In this document: positions 18,529 to 27,378 of the stretch, piece after piece | How positions within the stretch are numbered: the stretch's first letter is position 1 | Layout of the letters: each line of letters starts with the position of its first letter | Assembly (NCBI GenBank): GCA_964460465.1 | Contig: CAYWSB010000003.1 | Span: forward strand, 1-64,000 | Source: SLRI01 sp964460465 | GTDB lineage: Bacteria; Pseudomonadota; Alphaproteobacteria; Geminicoccales; Geminicoccaceae | Direction: 5' to 3' | Length of the DNA stretch: 64,000 nt | The notes under the pieces: generated by a model | What the model saw: only the letters and a program-made list of their open reading frames with translations | What the model was told of the DNA's origin: nothing | Database searches by the model: none | Position numbers and translations under genes: made by a program

Positions 18529-19938
18529 TTAGATGTTGAGCGGCTTGGCGAAGGTCGCCAGCGCCGCCTCCTTGATCGCCTCCTCCAGGGTCGGATGGGC
18601 GTGGCTGGTACGCGCCAAGTCCTCGGCCGAGGCGCCGAATTCCATGGCAACCGCGACCTCGCCGATCATCGTGCCGGCATCGGTGCCGATGATGTGGCAG
18701 CCGAGGATCTCGTCGGTCTCGGCATCGGCCAGGATCTTGACGAAGCCGTCGGTCTGGCCCACGGCCCGCGCCCGGCTGTTGGCCAGAAACGGGAACTTGC
18801 CGACCTTGTACTTCACGCCGGCCGCCTTGAGCTGCTCCTCGGTCCGGCCGATCGCCGCCACCTCCGGCTCGGTGTAGACCACGCCCGGAATCTTGTTGTA
18901 GTCGATATGCGGTCTCTGGCCGGCCAGCAGCTCGGCCACGGCCACGCCTTCCTCCTCGGCCTTGTGCGCCAGCATCGGCCCGTGGATGACGTCGCCGATA
19001 GCGTAGATGCCGTCCACCTTCGTCCTGAAGTGGTCGTCCACCTCGATCATGCCGCGCTTGTCCGGCTCGATCCCCACATTCTCGAGGCCCAGCCCCTCGG
19101 TGAACGGACGCCGGCCGATGGCGACCAGCACGATGTCGCACTCGATGGTCTGGGCCTCGCCGCCCTTGGCGGGCTCGACCGTCACCTTGAGCGTCTTGCC
19201 GTTGGCGTCGACGCCGGTGACCTTGGTGCCCAGCTTGAAGACGAGGCCCTGCTTCTCGAGGATCCGCTGGAACTGCTTGCTGACCTCCCCGTCCATGCCG
19301 GGCGTCACCCGGTCGAGGAACTCGACGACGGTGACCTTGGCACCCAGCCGCTGCCAGACCGCCCCCATCTCGAGGCCGATATAGCCGGCGCCGATGACGA
19401 CGAGGTGCTCGGGCACCTTCTCGAGCTCCAGCGCCCCGGTCGAGCTGACGATCCGCTGCTCGTCCACCTCGACACCGGGCAGGGGCGTGCTCTCGGAGCC
19501 GGTGGCGATCACGATGCTGGTCGCCTCGAGCATCCGCTCGCCGCCGTCATTGAGCGCGACCGCGACCTTGCCGGGGCCGGCGAGCCTGCCGTGGCCCACG
19601 TGGTAGGTGACCTTGTTCTTCTTGAACAGGCCCTCGATGCCCTTGGTCAGCGTCTCGACCACCTCGTCCTTGTTGTCCATCATGGCGTCGAGATCGAGGT
19701 CGACCTTGCCCACCTGGATCCCGTGCTTCTCCATGCCGTGCCTGGCCTCGTGGTAGAGGTGCGAGGAGTGAAGCAGCGCCTTCGACGGGATGCAGCCGAC
19801 GTTGAGGCAGGTACCGCCCAGCGTGCCGCGTTTCTCGACGCAGGCTACCTTCAGGCCGAGCTGGGCCGCCTTGATGGCGCCGATATAGCCACCCGGCCCA
19901 CCGCCGATGAACACCACGTCGAAGCGGTCCTCGCTCAT
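18529..19938 (-). CDS. lpdA: Dihydrolipoamide dehydrogenase
   Basis: This FAD enzyme reoxidises dihydrolipoyl groups of 2-oxoacid dehydrogenases and the glycine cleavage complex with NAD+. The 469-residue protein has GGGPGGYIGAIKAAQLGLK (FAD), the redox disulfide in GGTCLNVGCIPSKALL (about residues 42-47), VIGAGYIGLEMGAVWQRLG (NAD), IYAIGDVIHGPMLAHKAEEEG, and the C-terminal catalytic pair in TSHAHPTLEEAIKEAAL. Typical length. It is 2.7 kb from gcvP on the opposite strand, so it could serve GcvH, although a 2-oxoglutarate or pyruvate dehydrogenase role is equally possible. No E1 or E2 gene is adjacent. Confidence 0.96.
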   Translation of the reverse strand: MSEDRFDVVFIGGGPGGYIGAIKAAQLGLKVACVEKRGTLGGTCLNVGCIPSKALLHSSHLYHEARHGMEKHGIQVGKVDLDLDAMMDNKDEVVETLTKGIEGLFKKNKVTYHVGHGRLAGPGKVAVALNDGGERMLEATSIVIATGSESTPLPGVEVDEQRIVSSTGALELEKVPEHLVVIGAGYIGLEMGAVWQRLGAKVTVVEFLDRVTPGMDGEVSKQFQRILEKQGLVFKLGTKVTGVDANGKTLKVTVEPAKGGEAQTIECDIVLVAIGRRPFTEGLGLENVGIEPDKRGMIEVDDHFRTKVDGIYAIGDVIHGPMLAHKAEEEGVAVAELLAGQRPHIDYNKIPGVVYTEPEVAAIGRTEEQLKAAGVKYKVGKFPFLANSRARAVGQTDGFVKILADAETDEILGCHIIGTDAGTMIGEVAVAMEFGASAEDLARTSHAHPTLEEAIKEAALATFAKPLNI

Positions 19939-20094
19939 GTCTTCCCCTTTCGCGGCATCGCGTTCGCGCCGTTTTCGGCACTTCTAGTGCAGACCGCGTG
20001 GCGAACAAACCCCAAGCCACAGTGGGGACTTGACGCAGGCCGCGATCGGTGGCGAAGTCGTCGCAGGCGCAACAAGCAGAAAGGAGGTGATCCA

Positions 20095-20175
20095 ATGTCG
20101 AGTGGGATGACGGCGGTGTCGTCCGGACCCGTGGCCTCGATGTCGGCAGCGGAGCAGCCTCCGCGGAAGGCGTGA
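20095..20175 (+). CDS. Small ORF (26 aa) with extended Shine-Dalgarno
   Basis: ATG at 20095 is preceded by AAGGAGGTGATCC (20081-20093), fully complementary to the 3' tail of 16S rRNA, with the GGAGG core seven bases from the start. The 26-residue peptide is rich in Ser, Ala and Met (starting MSSGMTAVSSGP, ending PPRKA) and has no recognised domain. It is followed 48 bases later by a strong terminator (20224-20252), so it has the look of a self-contained short transcription unit. A TTGACG at 20030-20035 is a possible -35, but no good -10 is seen. Product and function are unknown; it could also be a leader peptide. Confidence 0.45.
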   Translation: MSSGMTAVSSGPVASMSAAEQPPRKA

Positions 20176-20223
20176 GCCACAAAGGAATAATTTCCAGGGC
20201 CGGATGACCGCCGTGCTCACGGG

Positions 20224-20252
20224 AAGGCCGCCTCCGGGCGGCCTTTCTTCTT
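20224..20252 (+). terminator. Rho-independent terminator
   Basis: Perfect 9 bp arms AAGGCCGCC (20224-20232) and GGCGGCCTT (20237-20245) enclose a TCCG loop, followed by TCTTCTT. It lies after the 26-codon small ORF and just before the TfoX-like gene, separating them. Confidence 0.85.
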
Positions 20253-20268
20253 GCGAGAACAACCGAGA

Positions 20269-20619
20269 ATGGCGAAGCGCGACCCGTTCGTCGATCACGT
20301 GCTCGAGCTCCTGGAACCCCTGGGGACGATGCGCGCGCGGGCGATGTTCGGCGGTTTCGGCATCTTCCACGTCGATCGGATGATCGCGCTGGTCGCCGAG
20401 GATCGGCTCTACCTCAAGACCGACACGGTGAGCCGGGCTACCTTCGAGGCCGCCGGGGCGCAGCCCTTCACCTACGCGGGCAAGCGTGGCAAGCCCGCCG
20501 TCATGAGCTACCACGAAGCGCCACCCGCCTGCCTCGACGACGCCGAGACGATGCTGCAGTGGGCGCGGCTGGCGGTGGAGGCCGCCCAGCGCGCCCCGGC
20601 GCCCAAACGAAAGCGCTGA
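20269..20619 (+). CDS. TfoX/Sxy N-terminal domain protein
   Basis: The 116-residue product matches the TfoX N-terminal domain: DHVLELLEPLGTMRARAMFGGFGIF, then LVAEDRLYLKTDTVSRATFEAAGAQPF, KPAVMSYHEAPPACLDDAETMLQWA and a basic tail. In gamma-proteobacteria Sxy/TfoX activates competence genes with CRP; the short stand-alone alphaproteobacterial form has no proven role. It begins at the ATG at 20269, immediately after the terminator. The DNA-uptake gene dprA is present at 42.7 kb, but that link is only suggestive. Confidence 0.9.
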   Translation: MAKRDPFVDHVLELLEPLGTMRARAMFGGFGIFHVDRMIALVAEDRLYLKTDTVSRATFEAAGAQPFTYAGKRGKPAVMSYHEAPPACLDDAETMLQWARLAVEAAQRAPAPKRKR

Positions 20620-20673
20620 CCCCGTCGGCGGGCTGCATGGCCGCGTCGGGCGAATCCGGCTAGACCCGGTGCC

Positions 20674-21570
20674 ATGAGCCGTCCTCCGAGCCCCTCCTGC
20701 AGCGCCGGCGCCGGCCTTGCCGCACTGTGGATGGCCGGTGCGATCGTCTCCTTCTGCCTGATGGCCGTGGCCGCGCGCGAACTCGCGGCGTCGATGAGCC
20801 CGTTCCAGATCCTGTTGCTGCGCAGCCTTGCCGGGGCGCTGTTCATCGGCCTCTACATCGCTCGCGGCGAGCCCGAGCTCCTCCGTTCGCAGCAGCCGCG
20901 CCTGCAGCTCGTCCGCCACACCCTCCATTTCGTCGGCCAAATCCTCTGGATCCTGGCGCTCGCCTGGCTGCCGCTGGCGCTGGTCTTCGCCGTCGAGTTC
21001 ACCTCGCCGATCTGGGGGGCGCTGACCGCCATGCTGCTCCTCGGCGAGCGGCTGAACCGCTGGAGACTGCTCGCCATGGCGCTGGGCTTCGCCGGCGTGC
21101 TGGTGATCCTGCGTCCCGGCTTCGTCACGCTCGAGCCGGCGATCCTGGCCGCGCTCGGCGCAGCCGTGGCCTTTGGTGTCACCAATGCCATGACCAAGAA
21201 GCTGGTCCGCACCGACCAGCCCGGGGGCATCCTCTTTTGGATGTGCTGCGGCCAGACGCTGCTCTGCCTGCCGTTCGCCATTCGGCTCTGGGTGGCGCCT
21301 GCCGCCGCCGACCTGCCCTGGATCGCCGCCGTCGCGGTCACTGGCCTGACCGCGCACTACTGCCTCGCCCAGGCCCTGGCGAGTGCCGACGCCATGGTGG
21401 TGCTGCCAATGGAGTTCGTGCGCCTGCCCATCGTGGCCCTGATCGGGCTCCTGGCCTACGGCGAGCCGCTCGACCTCTGGACTTTCCTCGGCGCGGCCGT
21501 GATCGCCAGCGGCATCTGGCTCAACGTCAGGGCCGAGGCGACGCGCCCGCGGACGGCGCCGCCCCGGTGA
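20674..21570 (+). CDS. DMT superfamily (EamA) transporter
   Basis: The 298-residue integral membrane protein has about ten hydrophobic segments in two EamA halves. The first includes LWMAGAIVSFCLMAVAAREL and FTSPIWGALTAMLLLGERL, the second ILAALGAAVAFGVTNAMTKKL and PMEFVRLPIVALIGLLAYGE. The LxxGE motifs at the end of each half are typical. Family members export metabolites or amino acids; the substrate cannot be read from sequence. It stands alone, 54 bases after the TfoX-like gene, and converges on the cytochrome gene. Confidence 0.88.
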   Translation: MSRPPSPSCSAGAGLAALWMAGAIVSFCLMAVAARELAASMSPFQILLLRSLAGALFIGLYIARGEPELLRSQQPRLQLVRHTLHFVGQILWILALAWLPLALVFAVEFTSPIWGALTAMLLLGERLNRWRLLAMALGFAGVLVILRPGFVTLEPAILAALGAAVAFGVTNAMTKKLVRTDQPGGILFWMCCGQTLLCLPFAIRLWVAPAAADLPWIAAVAVTGLTAHYCLAQALASADAMVVLPMEFVRLPIVALIGLLAYGEPLDLWTFLGAAVIASGIWLNVRAEATRPRTAPPR

Positions 21571-21588
21571 ACCAGCAGGGGCGATGCG

Positions 21589-22392
<804 letters not shown>

Positions 22393-22640
22393 GTCGCTCT
22401 CCCTTGGGTTCCTTTTCTTGGGATGCGCCCGACCCATCGCCGCCCTGCCCTCCGGTCGACCCGAGCCGTCCCCATCGGACATCATACCTTGCGATGCGTG
22501 GTCCTCGCAAGACTACGGCACATCCGGCGGCGCGCTGCCCCGCGCGGTGCGTGACGCTCGCCGGTCCGCAACGAGCGGCTCGACAGGCGCGCCCGACCGC
22601 CGCACTATCGCAGGGCGGGGGACGAAACGGAGGGCATGCA

Positions 22641-22859
22641 GTGCCGGACCATATCTTCATTGTACTTCAGGGCCTGTTGGCCTTCGGCGCGCCGCTGACG
22701 CTGGCCTTCATCGAGCTCTACAAACTGCGGCGCCGGACGCCGGCACCCGTCGGCGGCGGCGAGCCGAATATCGTGATGCTGACACCGCGGCGGGGCCGGT
22801 CGATGGCCATGCTGCCCGAGCCTGCCAACGCGGACGGCGAGCTGAAGCGGGCCGCCTGA
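22641..22859 (+). CDS. Small single-pass membrane protein
   Basis: The 72-residue product starts at GTG 22641 with a GGAG ribosome site about 9 bases upstream. It has one membrane helix (IVLQGLLAFGAPLTLAFIEL) followed at once by the positive YKLRRR stop-transfer and a polar, proline-rich tail, so the C-terminus is probably cytoplasmic. I recognise no named family; similar short LQGLLAFG-type proteins occur in related bacteria. It lies between a divergent cytochrome gene and the convergent GDPD gene. Confidence 0.6.
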   Translation: MPDHIFIVLQGLLAFGAPLTLAFIELYKLRRRTPAPVGGGEPNIVMLTPRRGRSMAMLPEPANADGELKRAA

Positions 22860-22883
22860 GCAGCCGTAGCTCGACCGCCGCGT

Positions 22884-24689
22884 TCAGGACTTCAACCAGT
22901 TGCGGATCTTGATGACGAGGCGCTCCGCCTGGGAGAGACCCGCTCGCTCCTCCAGCAGCTGCGCCAAGAGGTCGGGTCGGTCGGTGATGATGTTGTCGAC
23001 CCCCATGTCGATGAACCGAGACATCGTCGAGGGATCGTTGACCGTCCAGACATGGAGCTCGTAGCCGAGCCGCTTGGCGGTCACCACACGCTCCGGCGTG
23101 GCGAGCGCCGCCCGCACGGCCAGGATGTCGTAGCCGCGCTCGTCCAGGCGGCCAATGCTGGTGTGGACGAGCTGGGCCCGTCGCAGCCGCGGCTCGAGGC
23201 CGTGCACCTCGTCCAGGAGCGAACGGTTGAGGGAGGCGATGATGGTGCCCTCAACGGCATCCTCGGCCTGCAGCACCTCGACCACGCGCCGCACGAGGTC
23301 CGGGGTCTCCGGCGCCGGCTTGACCTCGATGTAGAGCCTGGCCCGATCGCCGACGGCACGGATCGCCTGCTCCAGGGTCGGGATCCGCTCGCCGGCAAAG
23401 GCCGGTGACCACCAGCTGCCCACATCGATCTCAGCGAGCTGTGCGGACGACACCTCCCAGATCCTGCGGTCGCTGCCGGCCACACGCCTCAGGTCGCGAT
23501 CGTGGAGCAGCACCGGCACCCCGTCCGCGGTCTGGCGCACGTCGATCTCGACATAGGTCGCTCCATCGGCGATCGCCTGGTGGATGGCGGCCAACGTGTT
23601 TTCCGGTGCCGCGAGCGAGCTGCCGCGATGGGCGGAGATCGCGACGTCGTCGCTGAAATCGAAGGCCGTCATCACCCGGATCGCCTGGAAGACCGCGAAG
23701 GCGAGGATCGCCAGCTCCACCCCCCAGAGCGCGACGGCGGAGCCCTCCGGCGGCGGCGCCGCCGGCCGCTGGCGGTTGCCGGTCGCCAGCCGGTAGCAGG
23801 CGAAGACGACGAGTCCGTTCAAGCCGATGCCGACGAAGCTTGCAGCGATCGCCGCGAGGATCGCCAGCGTGACGACGATGATGGTTGCCGGGACCAGCAC
23901 GGCACTGCGCTCGGGCAGCAGACCCAGGAGCGGCACGATCGTCCAGTCGATGGCGATGGTCGCCAGGACCGGCAGCAGCACGATCCCGGCGGCCACTGGC
24001 AGCACGGTCGAGGCGATCCGCCAGCGCAGTCGTCGGCCGACGGCGGCACTGCGTCGGAGCGCCGACCAGGCCCCCTGGTCCTGCAGCAGCAGGATCGGCA
24101 CAGCGAGCACCCAGCGGACATAGATGACCGCGTTGCCGGCCAGCAGGCCCAGCACCAGCGGCAGCACCATAACGAGAAAGCGCCAGAGCGCTGCCGGCCG
24201 CTCGTTGACGACGTAGTAGATGTCGAGATCACCGAGCTGCCACTCGTAGAGCAGCAGGACCACGACGAGAAAGGGCACCGTGAAGCCGAGATGGGCCGCG
24301 ACCCGCAAGGCGGTCAAGGCGAGAAAGCGGGGCAGCCTCCGGCCGATATGCCACAGAGCGGCCATGGCCGCGGCGTAGCGGCCCGGCACCCCGGAAGCGG
24401 CGATCACGATCATTCCCGCCTGATCGGCGATGATCCAGGTGAGCGTCAGCGTCGCCGCCACCATGAGCCAGACGATACCCACGGGCGACAGCGCGAAGGC
24501 CAGTATGTCGAAGTTTGTGACCACTGGCTGGCCGGCGCTGTTCAGCAGGGCGGTGAGCAGCCAGGAGCTCGCCGGCAGCAGAACGACGGTTGCGAGAACC
24601 GTGAAGAAGAGGTGGTAGACCACGAAGGGCCGGGCGTACCGCCGCAGACCCCAAAGCACCTCGCGTAACACAACGCTCCTGTCGTTCAT
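22884..24689 (-). CDS. Membrane-anchored glycerophosphodiester phosphodiesterase
   Basis: The 601-residue protein has an N-terminal membrane domain with about eight helices (residues 20-340), then a GDPD/GlpQ-type catalytic domain. Active-site motifs are ISAHRGSSLAAPENTLAAI, the YVEIDVRQTADGVPVLLHDRD metal and base region, and LYIEVKPAPETPD. The C-terminus has HVWTVNDPSTMSRFIDMGVDNIITDRPDL. The enzyme hydrolyses glycerophosphodiesters to glycerol-3-phosphate and an alcohol, probably from lipid turnover at the membrane. The length matches the integral-membrane GDPD class. It is a single gene followed by the GNAT gene on the same strand. Confidence 0.92.
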   Translation of the reverse strand: MNDRSVVLREVLWGLRRYARPFVVYHLFFTVLATVVLLPASSWLLTALLNSAGQPVVTNFDILAFALSPVGIVWLMVAATLTLTWIIADQAGMIVIAASGVPGRYAAAMAALWHIGRRLPRFLALTALRVAAHLGFTVPFLVVVLLLYEWQLGDLDIYYVVNERPAALWRFLVMVLPLVLGLLAGNAVIYVRWVLAVPILLLQDQGAWSALRRSAAVGRRLRWRIASTVLPVAAGIVLLPVLATIAIDWTIVPLLGLLPERSAVLVPATIIVVTLAILAAIAASFVGIGLNGLVVFACYRLATGNRQRPAAPPPEGSAVALWGVELAILAFAVFQAIRVMTAFDFSDDVAISAHRGSSLAAPENTLAAIHQAIADGATYVEIDVRQTADGVPVLLHDRDLRRVAGSDRRIWEVSSAQLAEIDVGSWWSPAFAGERIPTLEQAIRAVGDRARLYIEVKPAPETPDLVRRVVEVLQAEDAVEGTIIASLNRSLLDEVHGLEPRLRRAQLVHTSIGRLDERGYDILAVRAALATPERVVTAKRLGYELHVWTVNDPSTMSRFIDMGVDNIITDRPDLLAQLLEERAGLSQAERLVIKIRNWLKS

Positions 24690-24743
24690 CAGCGGCCGCT
24701 CGAAGGGACGACATCGCAGCGGCCCTGCCGCCGATCTGCACCC

Positions 24744-25298
24744 TCAGGCGATCGAGCCGGCTTCCTCCAGCTGGCCGCAGAGCGGATGCTCGAAAACGAT
24801 ACAAGGGACGTCCTTGATCGTCAGCACCTCGCCGGCGACGCAGCCGAGGCGCCGGGCGAGGCGGGCGGAGGCTGCGTTCTCCAGCGCCACGACGCTGACC
24901 AGGCGTGCCGGCCGCAGGGCTGCCGTCACGGCCGCACGCGCCGCGATCGCCGCCTCGGTCGCATAGCCGAGCCCCCACCACGGCCGGCCGAGCGTCCAGG
25001 CGATCTCCAGCGCCGGCCAGTCGATCGGGTAGAAGGGCCCGACCCGCCCGACCAGCGCACCGCTCGCCTTGTCCAGGACGATCCAGGGGCCGTAGCCGCG
25101 CAACTGCCAATGTCCCATGAGCCAGCCCAGCGCACGAAACGCCACGGCGGGATCCGCAAGCTCGGCGCCGCCGACGAAGCGGTTGACCTCGGGATCGGCG
25201 AGGAGCTCGGCATAGGCGGGAAAATCGTCGGCCTCGGGCAGCCGCAGGAGCAGGCGCGCCGTCTCCAGCCGCTCCGGCACGAGGAAAGACCGTCGCAT
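24744..25298 (-). CDS. GNAT-family N-acetyltransferase (RimJ/RimL-like)
   Basis: The 184-residue protein starts with LETARLLLRLPEADDFPAYAELL, the usual RimJ-type opening. It has the acetyl-CoA-binding region EIAWTLGRPWWGLGYATEA and VVALENAASARLARRLGC. The substrate is unknown; relatives acetylate ribosomal proteins, amino acids or antibiotics. The start codon directly abuts the stop of tadA, upstream on the same strand, with no spacer, so the two are probably co-transcribed. Confidence 0.85.
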   Translation of the reverse strand: MRRSFLVPERLETARLLLRLPEADDFPAYAELLADPEVNRFVGGAELADPAVAFRALGWLMGHWQLRGYGPWIVLDKASGALVGRVGPFYPIDWPALEIAWTLGRPWWGLGYATEAAIAARAAVTAALRPARLVSVVALENAASARLARRLGCVAGEVLTIKDVPCIVFEHPLCGQLEEAGSIA

Positions 25299-25754
25299 TC
25301 AGCGCCGCTCCCGAAAGAACGCGCGCAGGAGATCGGCCGCCGGCCGCTCGCCGATGCCGCCGTAGACCTCGGGCCGATGGTGGCAGGAGCTGGCCGCGAA
25401 GACCCGGGCGCCGTGCTCGACCCCGCCACCCTTGGGGTCGGCGGCACCGAAGTAGAGCCGTCTGATCCGGGCGAAGGCGATCGCCTGCGCACACATCGGA
25501 CAGGGCTCGAGGGTGACATAGAGGTCGCAATCGGCGAGCCGCGCGCTGCCGCGGCGTCGGCCGGCCTCGCGCAGCGCCAGGATCTCGGCGTGCGCGGTGA
25601 CATCGCGGTCGGTCTCCACCCGGTTGTGGGCGGCGGCGAGCACGTTGCCCGCAGGGTCGACGACGACGGCCCCCACCGGGACCTCGCCCGCCACCGCCGC
25701 CCGCCGTGCCTCCTCGAGCGCGCGCTGCATCGGTCGTCCGCCACCTTCGCCCAT
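25299..25754 (-). CDS. tadA: tRNA-specific adenosine deaminase-type nucleoside deaminase
   Basis: TadA converts A34 of tRNA-Arg(ACG) to inosine. The 151-residue product has the zinc and catalytic motifs VTAHAEILALREA and LEPCPMCAQAIAFARI, plus VPVGAVVVDPAGNVLAAAHNR and YFGAADPKGGGVEHG, all typical of TadA. The ATG at 25754 is used because the much longer open frame (to 26528) is a shadow of the zinc-ribbon gene. It lies 5 bases from that gene and abuts the GNAT gene. Confidence 0.93.
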   Translation of the reverse strand: MGEGGGRPMQRALEEARRAAVAGEVPVGAVVVDPAGNVLAAAHNRVETDRDVTAHAEILALREAGRRRGSARLADCDLYVTLEPCPMCAQAIAFARIRRLYFGAADPKGGGVEHGARVFAASSCHHRPEVYGGIGERPAADLLRAFFRERR

Positions 25755-25759
25755 CCGGC

Positions 25760-26485
25760 TCAGTCCGCGACCGCGAAGGTCACGCTGAAGTTCCGCGCCG
25801 CGGCCGGCGGGTCCTCCAGGTCGACGGTGAAACGCGTCGAGGCACCGTCGGCCAGCACTGGCTGGGGTGCGGCGATCTCCCGGACCAGCACCTCGTCCCG
25901 CACGGCATCGAGCAGGGCGATGCGCAAGGGCGGCACGGCCCGCTCGGTCCCCGCGACGTTGCGCACGGTGCCGGTGATGCGCAGGACCTCGCGGTCGTCG
26001 TCGGCGAGGCGCTCGGAGACGATGCCCGACAGCTCGAGCCCGATCGCCTGGGTGACGGGTAGCCCCAGCCGCTGATAGATTGGTGCCGCTTGCGGGGCCA
26101 GGGCGACGAGCTCGTTGCGACCGAGGACGAGGCCGGTGAGGATCAGCAGGAGCAGCAGGACCGCGAGCCAGCCGAGCGTGGCCGCGGTCGACCGACCGAC
26201 GGCGGGTGCCCGGGGGGGCTTGTCGGAGCCGTCGCCGGTGCGCAGCTCGGGTGCCCGATCGAGTGGCGGCGGTGCCGCCGGCTGCTCGACCGCCGCGGCA
26301 TGCGGCGGTGCCTCGGCTGCGTCGACGGCGTCGCTCTCGGCCGATCGGTCGCCATCGACCGCGGCCTCGTGGGCGACGAACCACCGATGTCCGCACGTCG
26401 TGCAGCGGACCATGCGTCCCGCAGGGCCGAGATGCGTCGGCGGGATCTCGTAGCGGGTGGCGCAGGAGGGGCAGGTGATGATCAT
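25760..26485 (-). CDS. Zinc-ribbon membrane protein (MJ0042 finger, DUF3426-like)
   Basis: The 241-residue product begins with ITCPSCATRYEIPPTHLGP and VRCTTCGHRW, two CxxC knuckles of the MJ0042 zinc finger. A low-complexity Ala/Pro-rich linker, one membrane helix (LGWLAVLLLLLILTGLVLG) and a DUF3426-like C-terminal domain follow. This gene next to ftsE-ftsX is a conserved alphaproteobacterial arrangement. It is divergent from ftsE with a 119-base gap that must hold both promoters. Function is unknown. Confidence 0.85.
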   Translation of the reverse strand: MIITCPSCATRYEIPPTHLGPAGRMVRCTTCGHRWFVAHEAAVDGDRSAESDAVDAAEAPPHAAAVEQPAAPPPLDRAPELRTGDGSDKPPRAPAVGRSTAATLGWLAVLLLLLILTGLVLGRNELVALAPQAAPIYQRLGLPVTQAIGLELSGIVSERLADDDREVLRITGTVRNVAGTERAVPPLRIALLDAVRDEVLVREIAAPQPVLADGASTRFTVDLEDPPAAARNFSVTFAVAD

Positions 26486-26604
26486 CGCTCAGTGCTTGGC
26501 AGGCCGCGCTCGCGTCCATATAACGCATGAGTTGAGGTGAGTGTGAACCAATTCATCAAAGTTCCATACCCACCTACCACACCGGCCGCGCAAGGGGCCC
26601 GAGA

Positions 26605-27375
26605 TTGAGCGCCGCCTCCACACCGCTCGTGCAACTGTCGGGGGTCGGCCTGCGCTACGGCGACGGGCCGCCGGTGCTGCACGCCGTGGACCTCGCCCTC
26701 GCCCCCGGGAGCTTTCACTTCCTCAGCGGCCCGACCGGCGCCGGCAAGACCTCGCTGCTGCGCGTGCTCAGCCTGTCGCTGCCACCGAGCACGGGCTCGG
26801 TCCACCTTTTCGGGCAGCGGATCGACACGCTCGGCCGTGCGGAGGTCGCGGCGTTGCGCCAGCGCATCGGCGTGGTGTTCCAGGATTTTCGTCTGCTCGA
26901 GCACCTGTCCACCTTCGACAACGTGGCGCTGCCGCTCAGGATCAACGGTGCCGACGAAGGGGAGACGGCGCGCTTCGTCGCCGACATGCTGGGCTGGCTC
27001 GGTCTCGGCGACAAGCTCGACGTGCGGCCTGGCGATCTCTCGATGGGGCAGCGCCAGATGGTCTGCATCGCCCGCGCCGTCGTGGCGAGGCCGCGCCTGC
27101 TGCTGGCCGACGAGCCGACCAGCAACATCGACAGCAAGACCGCCGAGCGGCTGATGAACCTCTTCGTTCAGCTCCACCGGCTGGGCACGGCCGTGCTCCT
27201 GGCGACGCACGGCGATCGGCTGATGGAGCGCTATCCCCATCCCGTCCTGCGCATGGCGGGCGGCCGCGTCAGCCTCGAGATTCCGCTCGAGCCGGCGCCG
27301 GTCCAGCCGGCCGGGCCACCGGCCTCCGGTCCCGGGGCGGCGAAGCGCGCCGCCCCGCCGGCCGCGGACGACTGA
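26605..27375 (+). CDS. ftsE: Cell division ATP-binding protein FtsE
   Basis: FtsE is the ATPase of the FtsEX complex that activates septal cell-wall hydrolases. The product has Walker A SGPTGAGKTSLLRVLS, Q-loop GVVFQDFRLLEHLSTFDNVALPL, signature LSMGQRQMVCIARAVV and Walker B LLLADEPTSNIDSKTAERLM. The signature reads LSMGQ where LSGGE or LSGGQ is usual. The C-terminus has a proline/alanine-rich tail of about 30 residues. It starts at TTG 26605, before SAASTPLVQLSGVGLRYG. ftsX follows after 3 bases. Confidence 0.94.
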   Translation: MSAASTPLVQLSGVGLRYGDGPPVLHAVDLALAPGSFHFLSGPTGAGKTSLLRVLSLSLPPSTGSVHLFGQRIDTLGRAEVAALRQRIGVVFQDFRLLEHLSTFDNVALPLRINGADEGETARFVADMLGWLGLGDKLDVRPGDLSMGQRQMVCIARAVVARPRLLLADEPTSNIDSKTAERLMNLFVQLHRLGTAVLLATHGDRLMERYPHPVLRMAGGRVSLEIPLEPAPVQPAGPPASGPGAAKRAAPPAADD

Positions 27376-27378
27376 GCC

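Noticed and set aside
20081..20093. Match to the 3' end of 16S rRNA
   Set aside because: Only about 14 bases and in the complementary sense, placed exactly as a ribosome binding site; not an rRNA fragment.
25299..26528. Long minus-strand ORF covering tadA and the zinc-ribbon gene
   Set aside because: Only its C-terminal 151 residues are TadA; the rest is out of frame with the real zinc-ribbon protein.
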